Part shown: positions 17,900-27,022 of the stretch, piece after piece
How positions within the stretch are numbered: the first letter of the stretch is position 1
How the letters are laid out: each line of letters begins with the position of its first letter
Assembly: GCA_043777375.1 (NCBI GenBank)
Contig: JAYWHX010000130.1
Location: 1 to 64,000, forward strand
DNA length: 64,000 bases
Reading direction: 5' to 3'
From: TH-plancto1 sp043777375
Lineage (GTDB): Bacteria > Planctomycetota > Planctomycetia > Planctomycetales > Planctomycetaceae
The notes under the pieces: model-generated
The model's database searches: none
Told to the model about the DNA's origin: nothing
What the model saw: the letters and a program-made list of their open reading frames with translations, nothing else
Program-made: the position numbers and the translations under genes

Positions 17900-18622
17900 A
17901 TGTCGTTTCAACCCGCCTACCGCCGTGTCATTCTGAAGCTCAGCGGCGAGAGTTTTTGTCGGAACCGCGAAGGGGGCATCTCGATGCCCGAAGTCACGGG
18001 GATTTCGAAACAGATCAAGACCCTCGTCGAGGCGGGTGTGCAGGTGGCCGTGGTCACCGGTGGTGGTAACATCCTGCGCGGCAAGCAGTTCTCTGCCAAC
18101 AGCGGAGCGATCCAGCAATCAACAGCCCATTACATGGGGATGCTGGCGACCTGTATCAACGGACTGGCGCTGCAAGATGCTCTGGAGTACGAGGGCGTGC
18201 CGACTCGATTGCAAACCGCCATCCGGATGGAGATCGTCGCTGAGCCGTTCATTCGTCGCCGCTGTATCCGCCACCTCGAAAAAGGCCGTGTCGTGATCCT
18301 GGCGGGCGGAACTGGAAGTCCTTTTGTCACCACCGACACTGCAGCTGCCCTGCGTGCTCGGGAGATCGAAGCGGATGTCTTGTTGAAGGCGACCAAGGTG
18401 GACGGCATCTATTCGGAAGATCCCGAGAAGAATCCACATGCAGTCCGGTATTCGGAGATCACCTACCAAGACTTCTTGCGGCAGGGGCTGCAAGTGATGG
18501 ACCCGACGGCGATCTTGCATTGTATGGAGAGCAAGATCCCGATCCTGGTGTTCAATTATCGGAAAGAGGGCAACATCCAACGCGCGATCGCGGGAGAGCC
18601 GCTGGGAACCGTCGTTCACTGA
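17900..18622 (+). CDS. pyrH: UMP kinase (uridylate kinase)
   Basis: 240 residues, the standard length. It phosphorylates UMP to UDP in the cytoplasm and belongs to the amino-acid kinase fold. The start at 17900 gives the usual beginning YRRVILKLSGESF. Further marks are VAVVTGGGNILRG, the nucleotide segment VVILAGGTGSPFVTTDTAAALRA, and LLKATKVDGIYSEDPEKNP, all typical of bacterial PyrH. In many bacteria pyrH lies between tsf and frr; here neither neighbour is present, and a TIM-barrel isomerase follows 166 bases downstream. The ribosome site is weak. Confidence 0.96.
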   Translation: MSFQPAYRRVILKLSGESFCRNREGGISMPEVTGISKQIKTLVEAGVQVAVVTGGGNILRGKQFSANSGAIQQSTAHYMGMLATCINGLALQDALEYEGVPTRLQTAIRMEIVAEPFIRRRCIRHLEKGRVVILAGGTGSPFVTTDTAAALRAREIEADVLLKATKVDGIYSEDPEKNPHAVRYSEITYQDFLRQGLQVMDPTAILHCMESKIPILVFNYRKEGNIQRAIAGEPLGTVVH

Positions 18623-18788
18623 TTTTCGAGCCGAGGTCCGCTCTGCATCAACGCACTCGAGGCGTTGGTCCTTTGTCCTGCGCCAGGATCTTCGGTACAG
18701 TGTTTTGTCTCCGGTCACCCAACATGGTGTGGACCGGTGCCTGGTGTCAAATCCCCTGCTGATCGTGTTCTCCGCTGAAGGTGCAGCC

Positions 18789-19841
18789 ATGAAAGTCAAT
18801 AACTACCCCAAGCTCCACAACGCCGCATGGCCCGGTGTGGTCGGCAAAGGCTCGCCCGGTGCGGAGCCGTTCATCGATCTCGATACGATGCTCGATCACA
18901 CGGCCAAAGCCGAGGTGAACGGCGTCAAGTTTGATGGTTTTGACCTGTTTCTCTTCGACCCGCACATCTCCATTGATGCCACCGAAGATGATTTAAAGCG
19001 GTTGGCCGACAAAGCTGCGAAACGCAATCTCACCATCGGATCGGTTGTGGCTCCCGTCTGGCCACCCACCGGCGGGGGAGCCGCTCTCGATGCGGGCGAA
19101 GGGCGTAAGAATTTTCTGACGCAGGTCGAGAAGGGTTGCGAGATCGCGATGACACTGCGTGAGATGGGGATTCGCCCCTATGGCGTGGTTCGCATCGACA
19201 CCGCTTGCGGCCCGTCCGATTGGGCGAAGGACCCAATTGGGAACCAGCGCAAGATTGCTGAAACGCTGTGGATGGCCTGTGAGATTGCCGATGATTGCGG
19301 CGAAAAGCTGGCAGCCGAAGGGGAGATTTGCTGGGGCGGGATGCAGTCTTGGATCACAATGGTCGACCTCTTGGAGCGAGTGGATCGCCCCGAGACGCTG
19401 GGCTTCCAGGCCGACATGGCCCACACGCTGCTCTACCTGTTGGGGTACAACGCTCCCGAGCATCGGCTGTTGCCAGAAGGTTTCGATTGGAAGGACACAG
19501 CCGCCTTCGACGAAGCCTACACCAAGCTGACTGACACGCTGCGACCCTGGACGATGGACTTCCACGTTGCTCAGAACGACGGTACGGTCCATGGCTCGGG
19601 CAGTCACGACAAGACCGGTCGCCACTGCCAGGCGAAAGACCCCAACGGCAAGCTCGACATCGTCAAGCAGGCGGGCTACTGGCTCCGCGAAGGCGCGGAC
19701 GGCACGCCACACATGCGTTACCGGCACATCTGCTGGGACGGCTGTATGTTCCCGAATACGGTCATGAACAACCCGCAGACGTGGAACGACATTCTGTCGA
19801 CCATGATCGACGTACGGAACGCACACGGGTGGCATGAATAG
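18789..19841 (+). CDS. Sugar phosphate isomerase/epimerase-like TIM barrel protein
   Basis: 350 residues resembling the xylose isomerase-like TIM barrel superfamily (AP endonuclease 2 / sugar epimerase type). Candidate metal-site residues are in GEICWGGMQSW (Glu), FQADMAHTL (Asp, His), MDFHVAQNDGTVHGSG (His), and YRHICWDGCMF (His). There is no signal peptide, so it is cytoplasmic. The ATG at 18789 is preferred: GAAGG lies upstream and the longer frame adds non-conserved residues. The substrate is unknown; planctomycetes carry many such proteins for polyol and unusual sugar metabolism. It runs in the same direction as pyrH but with a 166-base gap. Confidence 0.8.
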   Translation: MKVNNYPKLHNAAWPGVVGKGSPGAEPFIDLDTMLDHTAKAEVNGVKFDGFDLFLFDPHISIDATEDDLKRLADKAAKRNLTIGSVVAPVWPPTGGGAALDAGEGRKNFLTQVEKGCEIAMTLREMGIRPYGVVRIDTACGPSDWAKDPIGNQRKIAETLWMACEIADDCGEKLAAEGEICWGGMQSWITMVDLLERVDRPETLGFQADMAHTLLYLLGYNAPEHRLLPEGFDWKDTAAFDEAYTKLTDTLRPWTMDFHVAQNDGTVHGSGSHDKTGRHCQAKDPNGKLDIVKQAGYWLREGADGTPHMRYRHICWDGCMFPNTVMNNPQTWNDILSTMIDVRNAHGWHE

Positions 19842-20158
19842 CTCGTCGTAGGACGGGCACATTTGCCAGTCCGTCCCTGGGAAGCGTTCGATCCCAGCCC
19901 ATGCCGCATGGCACCAGTTCGGTCAGGACGTGGTCCAAAACAACATCCCGGTTTTCCCTAGAGAAATTGAACAGAAGGAAACGAAGGAAACGAAGGTTGA
20001 GTTGGAAGTCAGCTCGTTTCCGGTGTGACCTTCTGTTCAATATCAATTTGGGAAGTTGTTTCAGACATGTTCCTTGTCCAATCGTTCCTCAGTGCATCGG
20101 GGCGGCCCAATGGCCGGTTCGACCTCTTAACGGTCTCCAGAATGGAAGGAGTCTCATC
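19842..20158. other. 317-base intergenic region with inverted repeat
   Basis: Holds the inverted repeat at 19966-20041 and the leader of the propeller gene, including GGAAGGAG just before its ATG. Nothing else is recognisable. Confidence 0.5.
19966..20041. repeat. Inverted repeat with AAGGAAACG tandem units
   Basis: ATTGAACAGAAGG (19966-19978) is the reverse complement of CCTTCTGTTCAAT (20029-20041). Inside the left half the 9-base unit GAAGGAAAC is repeated twice, and CGTTTCC in the right half can pair with it. The sequence could form a long hairpin in the leader of the propeller gene. Confidence 0.7.
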
Positions 20159-21661
20159 ATGTGGCAACGTCTCGTTATCGCTCTGGTTCTCGTCACGGCT
20201 TTGTCGTGGAGTGTCGTCGCTCTCGCCGCGAGTGTGAGTGGCGTTGTCGCCACGGTCGATCCTGATACAGGAATCCTCACCGTGGATGCGGCGGTGAAGA
20301 AGGGCCAGGAGTTTACAGCTGACGAGAAGACAGCCATTACGCTGGACGGCAAGAAGGCCGGGTTGGCTGACCTCGCCGAAGGACAGCGCGTCACCGTGAC
20401 GACCACGACTGCGGGCAAGGTCACCAAGATCGCCGCCAAGTCGGTGGCCGGGGCCACGCCTCGAACGGGGGGAGCAAAGTCTTCGGGAGCCAGTGCTTCC
20501 ACGGGCTGGCATCAATACGGCGGACCGAATCGCGACAACATCTCGCCAGAGACCGGGCTGCTGAAGACATGGCCAGCGGGCGGACCGGAGCTGAAATGGA
20601 CGATCACGGGGATCGGCGAGGGCTATTCGTCCCTGGCCCTGTCGGACGGAAAACTCCTCACGATGGGCAATCGGGGGGATGACGAGATGACGTTCTGCTT
20701 GAACGCCGAGACCGGCCAGGAACTGTGGGCCACTGCCACCGGAAAGGCGTACCGAGAGAACATGGGCAACGGCCCCCGCGCGACACCGACGATTGATGGG
20801 GACAAGGTGTACGTCCTGGGCGGAAACGGCGATCTGGCGTGCCTCGAACTCGGTTCCGGCAAGAAGCTGTGGGGCGGGAATATTCTCAAGGAATTCAACG
20901 CGAACAACATCACGTGGGGGATTAGTGAATCGGTCCTGATCGATGGCCCAAATCTCGTCTGCACTCCCGGCGGCAAGGGAGCAGCGATGGTCGCTCTGGA
21001 TAAGAACAACGGCAAGATGAAGTGGAAGGCCTCCGTGCAGGGCGACCCGCAGACGGGCTATTCCTCGATCTTACCAATCGAGTTCGGCGGCGTGCGGATG
21101 TATGTCAATTTCGTCCACACCGGGGTGATCGCCGTGGATGCCAAGACTGGCAATTTTCTATGGGGTAATTCGTCCCCGGCGAATGGGACGGCCAACTGCT
21201 CGTCCCCGGTCTTCTCCGGTGACTCAGTGTTCGCGGCATCGGGATATGGAACCGGAGGCACGCTGATCAAGATGTCGGGCTCCGGCAAAAAGCTCAAAAC
21301 CGATGAGGTCTACAGCACCAAAGACATGAAGAACCACCACGGCGGGATGGTCGTGATGGATGGTTACCTGTATGGATTCGACGAAGCAGTGTTGAAGTGC
21401 ATCGAGCTGAAGTCCGGCGACGTGAAGTGGCAAGATCGCTCCGTCGGGAAGGGTGCCATCGTTTACGCTGACGGGATGCTCGTCCTGCGCAGCGAGCAGG
21501 GTCCGGTCGCTCTGTGCCAAGCCACACCGACCGGCTACGAAGAGGCGGGCCGCTTCGAGCCTTCCCGCAGCGACAAGCCCGCCTGGCCGCACCCGGTCGT
21601 CGCCGAGGGGTGTTTGTTCCTGCGGGATATGGATCAGCTGCAGTGTTACAAGGTGAAGTAG
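20159..21661 (+). CDS. Secreted PQQ-like beta-propeller protein
   Basis: 500 residues with a signal peptide (LVIALVLVTALSWSVVALAA). A small N-terminal domain of about 70 residues (SGVVATVDPDTGILTVDAA) has a Lys/Thr-rich OB-like look. From about residue 115 there are propeller repeats of the PQQ-binding type, for example FCLNAETGQELWAT, ACLELGSGKKLWGG, VALDKNNGKMKWKA, AVDAKTGNFLWGN and CIELKSGDVKWQD. Such proteins are common in planctomycetes and mostly lack PQQ catalysis. The start has a strong GGAAGGAG. A sulfatase starts 31 bases downstream and is probably cotranscribed. Periplasmic location is likely; function unknown. Confidence 0.88.
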   Translation: MWQRLVIALVLVTALSWSVVALAASVSGVVATVDPDTGILTVDAAVKKGQEFTADEKTAITLDGKKAGLADLAEGQRVTVTTTTAGKVTKIAAKSVAGATPRTGGAKSSGASASTGWHQYGGPNRDNISPETGLLKTWPAGGPELKWTITGIGEGYSSLALSDGKLLTMGNRGDDEMTFCLNAETGQELWATATGKAYRENMGNGPRATPTIDGDKVYVLGGNGDLACLELGSGKKLWGGNILKEFNANNITWGISESVLIDGPNLVCTPGGKGAAMVALDKNNGKMKWKASVQGDPQTGYSSILPIEFGGVRMYVNFVHTGVIAVDAKTGNFLWGNSSPANGTANCSSPVFSGDSVFAASGYGTGGTLIKMSGSGKKLKTDEVYSTKDMKNHHGGMVVMDGYLYGFDEAVLKCIELKSGDVKWQDRSVGKGAIVYADGMLVLRSEQGPVALCQATPTGYEEAGRFEPSRSDKPAWPHPVVAEGCLFLRDMDQLQCYKVK

Positions 21662-21692
21662 CGGTCGGTATTCAGCCAGCGGGGAGCGGAGA

Positions 21693-23270
21693 GTGGAACG
21701 GACCTTTCCAGTGACTGCGTGGAGGCTCTTCGTAGCGTGGGCTTTAGCCCACATGGCGAGGTGGTTTTCCAGCTTGCGTGGGCTAAAGCCCACGCGACTT
21801 TTTTTGCTCGTGGCCAGCCTGTCGGTTGCGAACATCCATGCAGCTGAAGACGCACCAGCCCGTCGTAACGTGATCCTCATCGTGGCCGATGACCTCGGGT
21901 TTCAGATTGGGGCCTATGGCGATGCGCAGGCCAAGACCCCGGGGCTTGATCGGCTGGCAGCCAGCGGCACGCGGTTCACTCGTGCTCACTGCACAACGGC
22001 CAGCTGTAGTGCGAGCCGTTCGGTGCTGCTCACCGGGTTGCACAATCATGCCACTGGACATTACGGGCATGCGCACGACTCCCATCACTTCTCGACGTAC
22101 TCTTCAGTGCCGAGCCTGCCGGTGATGCTCTCCCGCGCAGGATACGTCACCTGCTCGATCGGCAAGTACCACCTCGCCCCGGAAGAGGTGTATCACTTCG
22201 ATCAATACCGCAACGACAGGATTCAAGGAGCCCGCAACTCGACACAGATGGCAAAGAACGCAGTCGCCTTCATGGAGGAGACTCAAGACAAGCCGTTCTT
22301 CCTCTATTACTGCTCCAGCGACCCGCATCGCGGCAGCGGACCGGGAGGTTTTTCCAACTTGAATGAGCAGCAGCAGCTTCCGTACAAGGACTGCGAAACC
22401 GTGACGTTTGATCCACTGGCGATCACCGTGCCGCCCTGGCTGCCCGACTTCCCGGAAGTCCGCACTGAACTGGCCGAGTACTACCAAGCGATCAACCGAT
22501 TTGACCAGGGAGTCGCCCAGCTGCTCGACTACTTAGAGACCAGTGGCCGGGCGAAAGACACGCTGGTGATCTTCTTGACCGACAACGGCCCGCCGTTTCC
22601 AGGGGCTAAGACGAACCTGCATCAACCAGGCATGCATTTGCCCCTGCTCGTACGCAACCCACTCGCTCCATCACCTGGGACGACCTGCGACGCCCGTGTG
22701 TCATGGGTCGATGTCACTCCAACGATCCTCGATTTCTGTCAGGTCACCCCTGCTCCGCAACCACCGATTGTCCCTGGCCCCAACGACGACAACCCCGAGG
22801 TCGCCCGGCCTCGCAACCGACCGGTTCAACCGGTGAAGTTCCACGGACGGTCGTTCCTCACGGCGATGACAGAGGAACAGCCGCTCGGGTGGGACACGCT
22901 CTACGCTTCGCATACGTTTCACGAGATCACGATGTACTACCCCATGCGAGTGGTCATCGACGGTGATGACAAGCTGATCTTCAACATTGCCCACCCGCTG
23001 CCATATCCGTTTGCGTCGGATATTCAGGCGTCACCCACGTGGCAGGCCGTTCTCTCACGCGGCGAGACAAAGTACGGGCAGAAGACGGTCGAGTCATACC
23101 TGCATCGACCGAAGTTCGAACTCTATAACATTCAGAACGACCCCTGGGAGTCGAAGAATCTGGCGGACGATCCCGCGCACGCGGCTCGCTTGCACCAATT
23201 GCAGGCCCAGCTGCGGGCTTGGCAGAAGGAGTCGAAAGACCCGTGGGAACTGAAGTGGGTGTACGAGTGA
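21693..23270 (+). CDS. Sulfatase (Cys-type, heparan N-sulfatase-like)
   Basis: About 525 residues from a GTG start. The sulfatase signature CSASR near residue 104 (in TASCSASRSVLLTG) fits C-x-P/A-x-R, so the Cys would be converted to formylglycine. The early metal motif IVADDLGFQIGAYG and late FLTDNGPPFPGAKT are present. The order of motifs resembles N-sulfoglucosamine sulfohydrolases, but specificity cannot be read. The N-terminus is unusual: a palindromic repeat (21731-21797) lies in the coding sequence just before the signal peptide (LFLLVASLSVANIHAAE). Starts at 21711 or 21753 would shorten but not remove it. It likely acts outside the cytoplasm on sulfated polysaccharide and needs a sulfatase-maturing enzyme, not in this window. 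Confidence 0.9.
   Translation: MERTFPVTAWRLFVAWALAHMARWFSSLRGLKPTRLFLLVASLSVANIHAAEDAPARRNVILIVADDLGFQIGAYGDAQAKTPGLDRLAASGTRFTRAHCTTASCSASRSVLLTGLHNHATGHYGHAHDSHHFSTYSSVPSLPVMLSRAGYVTCSIGKYHLAPEEVYHFDQYRNDRIQGARNSTQMAKNAVAFMEETQDKPFFLYYCSSDPHRGSGPGGFSNLNEQQQLPYKDCETVTFDPLAITVPPWLPDFPEVRTELAEYYQAINRFDQGVAQLLDYLETSGRAKDTLVIFLTDNGPPFPGAKTNLHQPGMHLPLLVRNPLAPSPGTTCDARVSWVDVTPTILDFCQVTPAPQPPIVPGPNDDNPEVARPRNRPVQPVKFHGRSFLTAMTEEQPLGWDTLYASHTFHEITMYYPMRVVIDGDDKLIFNIAHPLPYPFASDIQASPTWQAVLSRGETKYGQKTVESYLHRPKFELYNIQNDPWESKNLADDPAHAARLHQLQAQLRAWQKESKDPWELKWVYE
21731..21797. repeat. Palindromic repeat family B, copy 1 (inside sulfatase gene)
   Basis: GCGTGGGCTTTAGCCCAC (21735-21752) and GCGTGGGCTAAAGCCCACGC (21776-21795) are each self-complementary around TTTA/TAAA and also pair with each other. 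A second copy lies at 42263-42334. Here the repeat is translated as VAWALAHMARWF...LRGLKPTR immediately before the signal peptide. Confidence 0.85.
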
Positions 23271-23301
23271 TTGACGCCCTCTCGACTGGCAAGGTCGCTG
23301 C

Positions 23302-24843
23302 ATGGACCTGAACGATCTGTGCATCACTCTCGTCCTGGTGAACTGTGTCTGGCTGTTGGTCATGCGCCCGGCGCGGGTGTGGTGGATGAAGTCGCTGGCC
23401 GTGCTGGGACTGCTGGGAGTGGCCTGGTGGTGGAAGCCGGAAAGTGCGGGGCTGATCGCCGTGGGTCCGTGGGCATTACTCATCATGCTGCCCAGCTGGT
23501 TGCAGCACTGGACAATGCACCTGATGCTGCAGCGACACCTGGGACTGGCGAGTTCCACTTCATGGGTGCTGCGGGTCCTGCACCCGACAGCCTCCGTCCG
23601 CGCACTGCGACCGATGATTCAGATTTTGAGTCTTCTGTATCGTGGAGACATCTCCCAGGGCTTGCAGCTCGCGCAGGAGAAAGGGATCTTTGACACGGGG
23701 CTTCGAAATCTGGCATTGGTCCTTGAAGCCCAGATGACCGGGCAGTGGCAGCTGTTTGAACAGAAGGTGAATGAGTCCTCATGGTCCGGCCTGAGTGACC
23801 CCAGCCTATTGGCCGGAAAGGTTCAGGCGGTGGCGGAGCGCGGCGACTGGGACGAGCTGACGCGCCTGTGCGGGATCATCGCGCAGACGCGATTTTCCGC
23901 GGAACAGAACGCTGGCCTGTTTCTACGGGTGTTCGCAGTTCTGGGCGATGTCTCGACAGTGCAGGACCTGTTAATCAGCCGTGGCCCACAGTTGTCGCGG
24001 GATAACCGGAACTTCTGGATGGCGGTCGCGGAGCAGATGCAAGGGCAAGTGGAGAGTGCCCAGCAGCGATTGAAGTCGATGTGGCCCCGATCCAATCCCA
24101 GGCTTCGTCCGATGATCGAGCGCCAACTGGCCACGCCAGCTGTCGGTCCGCCGAACGAAGAGATTCGTGATCGAGCGCTGGCGGAACTCAGTGAGGTGCG
24201 GACTGTCATAAATCACGAGGCACGCTATGCCGTACTCTCGGGAGGCCCCACCCGCTGGCCCGTAATGACCATCGCGATCATCCTGGTGATGCTGGCCGTC
24301 TTTCACAAAGAGATTCCCGGCGGAAGCGAAGACACTCGCAACCTCGAAGAGCTGGGAGCGATGGTCGTTCCATTGACCGGTGAACCGGGAGAGTGGAAGC
24401 ACATGCTGACCTCGGGGTTTCTGCATTTTGGCCCACTACACCTTCTGCTCAATATGCTGGGATTATTGTTTCTCGGCCGACTGATCGAGCGAGCTTGGGG
24501 GCCGTTCTGGATGCTGGTTCTGTTTTTAGTCTGCGTCGTCTCGTCGGGCGCTCTGCTTCCGTGGCTGACGTTTCTGGAACCCGGAGAGACTGCTGTCTTC
24601 GCTGGAGCCAGCGGGGGCATCATGGGGCTGCTCGGCGGGTTATGGGGCCATCTGTTGGTCGGCAGATCGATTCGAGGCACTCCGCTGGTGCGCAGTCAGT
24701 TCCGAGCGGCGTGCTTGTTCATCGTGATGCAGAGTGCTTGTGATCTGCTGACTCCACAAGTCAGTATGACGTGCCATTTGATCGGGTTGGTGACTGGAAT
24801 GATTGGCGGGGTCTGCATGGGACGGTGCGGTGGTCGCCGCTGA
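23302..24843 (+). CDS. Rhomboid family intramembrane serine protease with long helical N-terminal region
   Basis: 513 residues. Residues 1-70 hold two or three hydrophobic segments. Residues about 95-310 look like a soluble helical repeat region (RGDISQGLQLAQEKG, AERGDWDELTRL, GDVSTVQDLLIS), TPR-like in spacing. The C-terminal 190 residues are a rhomboid domain: SGFLHFGPLHLLLNMLGLLF, serine in GASGGIMGLLGG (about 436) and His in CHLIGLVTG (about 491), so the Ser-His dyad appears intact. It cleaves transmembrane substrates within the bilayer; the helical part may recruit them. It follows the sulfatase by 31 bases and may be cotranscribed. The substrate is unknown. Confidence 0.88.
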   Translation: MDLNDLCITLVLVNCVWLLVMRPARVWWMKSLAVLGLLGVAWWWKPESAGLIAVGPWALLIMLPSWLQHWTMHLMLQRHLGLASSTSWVLRVLHPTASVRALRPMIQILSLLYRGDISQGLQLAQEKGIFDTGLRNLALVLEAQMTGQWQLFEQKVNESSWSGLSDPSLLAGKVQAVAERGDWDELTRLCGIIAQTRFSAEQNAGLFLRVFAVLGDVSTVQDLLISRGPQLSRDNRNFWMAVAEQMQGQVESAQQRLKSMWPRSNPRLRPMIERQLATPAVGPPNEEIRDRALAELSEVRTVINHEARYAVLSGGPTRWPVMTIAIILVMLAVFHKEIPGGSEDTRNLEELGAMVVPLTGEPGEWKHMLTSGFLHFGPLHLLLNMLGLLFLGRLIERAWGPFWMLVLFLVCVVSSGALLPWLTFLEPGETAVFAGASGGIMGLLGGLWGHLLVGRSIRGTPLVRSQFRAACLFIVMQSACDLLTPQVSMTCHLIGLVTGMIGGVCMGRCGGRR

Positions 24844-24912
24844 GTGATTCGTCCAGTATAGTCCAACCCGACCTGTCCGGCTGGGACGGACTCTCACACA
24901 GGAGGAGCTGGC

Positions 24913-26343
24913 ATGAACCAAGAGGCACCCGACTCAGAATCCCGGCGAGTGCTGGGGCTGTGGGATGCAGTCAGTCTCATCTTGGGCGTGGTTGTCGGCA
25001 CGACGATCTTTCGCATGCCGGGGCTGATCTTCTCGAACATGCCGGGTGTCGGATCGACACTGATCTTGTGGGTGGTCGGCGGACTTTTGTCTCTGAATGG
25101 GGCCTTGTGCTATGCCGAATTGGCTGCGGCCTGGCCAGAACGCGGCGGAGACGTGACCTACCTGAGCCGAGGTTTTGGGAACTGGCTGGGGTATCTGCTG
25201 GGATGGTGCCGGATCATGGTGATCATCCCGGCCAATGTCGGGATCATGTCGTTCGCCTTTCAAGATTATGTGATCCAGGCTTTCCACCTGGGCGATGGGT
25301 ATCGACCGTGGATCGCATTAGCAGCTGTTCTGTCGATGTCTGCCATCAATTTGACCGGAGTGCAATCGGGACGCCGGGCGCAGAATGCGTTGACGGCCTC
25401 GAAGCTGATTGGATTTGGAATCGTGCTGCTGGCAGGGCTGTGGATTGCCTCACAGGGGAATTGGCCAGCGATGTCGGCCCCATTGACGGGAAATGCGACA
25501 CCGAATCCGGGATTCGCGCTGATCTTCGTGCTGTATGCATTCGGAGGGTGGAACGATGCGGTCTATATCGCAGCTGAGTTGAAAGATCCGCAGCGAAACC
25601 TACCACGCGCTCTGGCCGGTGGAGTGTTTGCTGTCCTGCTAGTCTATCTCGCCGTTAACCTGGCTTATGCCACATTGGGGATTGATCAGCTGCGGGAGGC
25701 CCGGGTTCCGGCACGCGATGTGTCGGTGAATGCGTTTGGAGCGCTGGGCGGAATCCTGATGACGGGACTGCTGATGGTCTCTGCGCTGGGCGCGATGCAT
25801 GGCACAATCTTTGGCGGGACGAGGCTGGCCGTCGCGATGGGGGAGAGTTACACCACGCTGCGCTGGCTGAAGCATTGGTCGCCTCAAGGAGCCCCCACAC
25901 GCGGTGTGTTGCTGGTCGGACTGAATACGATTCTGCTGGTGTCGGCAGTCGAGACAGAGGCGGGGCGGCAGTGTGTCAACCAGTTGGTCAGGGTGTTGGG
26001 AGCCACTGAGGGAATTCCGTGGACAAATTTCGACAGCGGTTTCGACACATTGCTGTCTGCGACCGCTCCCTTGTTCTGGGGCTTCTTCTTGCTGACAGGA
26101 GCAGCCCAGATCGTGTTGCGAATGCGAGAACCGTTGACCCCGCGTCCATTTCGGACTCCGCTGTACCCTCTTTCTCCCCTGATGTTTATGGCCACCAGCG
26201 GCTACATGATGTACTGCGGGGTGATGCACGTGAAGTGGCTCTCGCTGCTGGGGTTCCTGCCTGTTCTTCCTGGTTTGCTGGCTTGGCTGATGGAGAGATC
26301 GAGTTCCGGGAATGCTCCGCCGGGAGGGCGAAGCTCCAGCTGA
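24913..26343 (+). CDS. APC family amino acid permease
   Basis: 476 residues with about twelve membrane spans. The first helix carries the substrate-binding signature of the APC superfamily (SLILGVVVGTTIFRMPG), followed by NGALCYAELAAAWPERGGDVTYL, conserved in this family. It moves amino acids or related solutes across the inner membrane. The start has AGGAGG upstream, 8 bases away. The last ten residues (SSGNAPPGGR plus Ser residues) and the TGA stop come from repeat family A copy 2, so the C-terminus was altered by that element. It runs in the same direction as the rhomboid gene with a 69-base gap. Confidence 0.92.
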   Translation: MNQEAPDSESRRVLGLWDAVSLILGVVVGTTIFRMPGLIFSNMPGVGSTLILWVVGGLLSLNGALCYAELAAAWPERGGDVTYLSRGFGNWLGYLLGWCRIMVIIPANVGIMSFAFQDYVIQAFHLGDGYRPWIALAAVLSMSAINLTGVQSGRRAQNALTASKLIGFGIVLLAGLWIASQGNWPAMSAPLTGNATPNPGFALIFVLYAFGGWNDAVYIAAELKDPQRNLPRALAGGVFAVLLVYLAVNLAYATLGIDQLREARVPARDVSVNAFGALGGILMTGLLMVSALGAMHGTIFGGTRLAVAMGESYTTLRWLKHWSPQGAPTRGVLLVGLNTILLVSAVETEAGRQCVNQLVRVLGATEGIPWTNFDSGFDTLLSATAPLFWGFFLLTGAAQIVLRMREPLTPRPFRTPLYPLSPLMFMATSGYMMYCGVMHVKWLSLLGFLPVLPGLLAWLMERSSSGNAPPGGRSSS

Positions 26344-26403
26344 GCCGCGAGCATGAGAACATGTTTTCTCACGAGAGCGGATCAGCAGAAGATTCGCCTC
26401 AGT
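26321..26403. repeat. Palindromic repeat family A, copy 2
   Basis: The left arm begins CGGGAGGGCGAAGCTCCAGC at 26321 and matches the other copies closely. The right arm (about 26378-26403, GCGGATCAGCAGAAGATTCG...) has decayed. Its TGA (26341-26343) is the stop codon of the permease gene. Confidence 0.75.
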
Positions 26404-26690
26404 GCTGTGAACACAATCAACGTATAACCGCTCGCTGTGAGGCACGATTTCTAAGCTCTTCCTGGGGCTAAAGGGCGTAGAAAGTCCTGCACTCTGGCGT
26501 GAATCCCTCCATTCTTCGACAACGCCAACTGCACAACCAAGCACACCCGCGCTGCTTCATAGGGCGATCCTCTGAGGGCGGGGATCGCAGGCGAAGTGCT
26601 CCAAATGGATCTAGTGGTCCTCACGTCTTGAGATTGGAGTAGATTGGTGGAGCTGCTATCGACGAATCTTCGTTCCACAAGGAGGTTCGC
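26344..26690. other. 347-base intergenic region
   Basis: Runs from the permease stop to the transposase remnant. The first 60 bases are the right half of repeat family A copy 2. The last part may hold the left end of the former insertion sequence, but no terminal inverted repeat partner could be found. The segment AAGGAGGTTCGC lies just before the transposase ATG. Confidence 0.4.
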
Positions 26691-27022
26691 ATGGCCAAGA
26701 GGTCCATTGTGCGATTGACCGATGCAGAGCGTCGGACGTGTGACGAAGTGGTGAGCCTGTTGAACGGTTCATCGCAGATGATGCGGCGAGCGAGGGTCTT
26801 ACTCAAGGCAGACGCGGACGGTCCGGCGTGGATAGATGAGAAGATCTGCGCGGCGTTCGGCTGTCGCGTGCAGACGGTGGAAGGGATTCGTCAGACCTTA
26901 AAAAAACGGCATGACCAAGCGGAAGATCGAGTACTGGGTCATCCCTCGGGAGGCGGACGCCGCGTTCGCGGGTTGCATCGAGGAAGTGCTGAAAACCTAT
27001 GCCAAATCCTACGATCCGCAGT
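26691..27022 (+). pseudogene. IS630-family transposase remnant (internal deletion and frameshift)
   Basis: The first 60 or so codons read like the N-terminal helix-turn-helix of IS630 transposases (MAKRSIVRLTDAERRT, MMRRARVLLKADADGPAW, VQTVEGIRQ). The frame then breaks in a run of A residues near 26900-26906. The next frame continues with KRKIEYWVIPREADAAFAG and VLKTYAKSYDP, which is the middle of the same transposase family. About 100 residues between these parts are missing and the catalytic C-terminal domain is absent: the homology stops where a 41-base palindrome begins at 27019. The ribosome site AAGGAGG is intact. It is non-functional; only the family is claimed. Confidence 0.8.
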
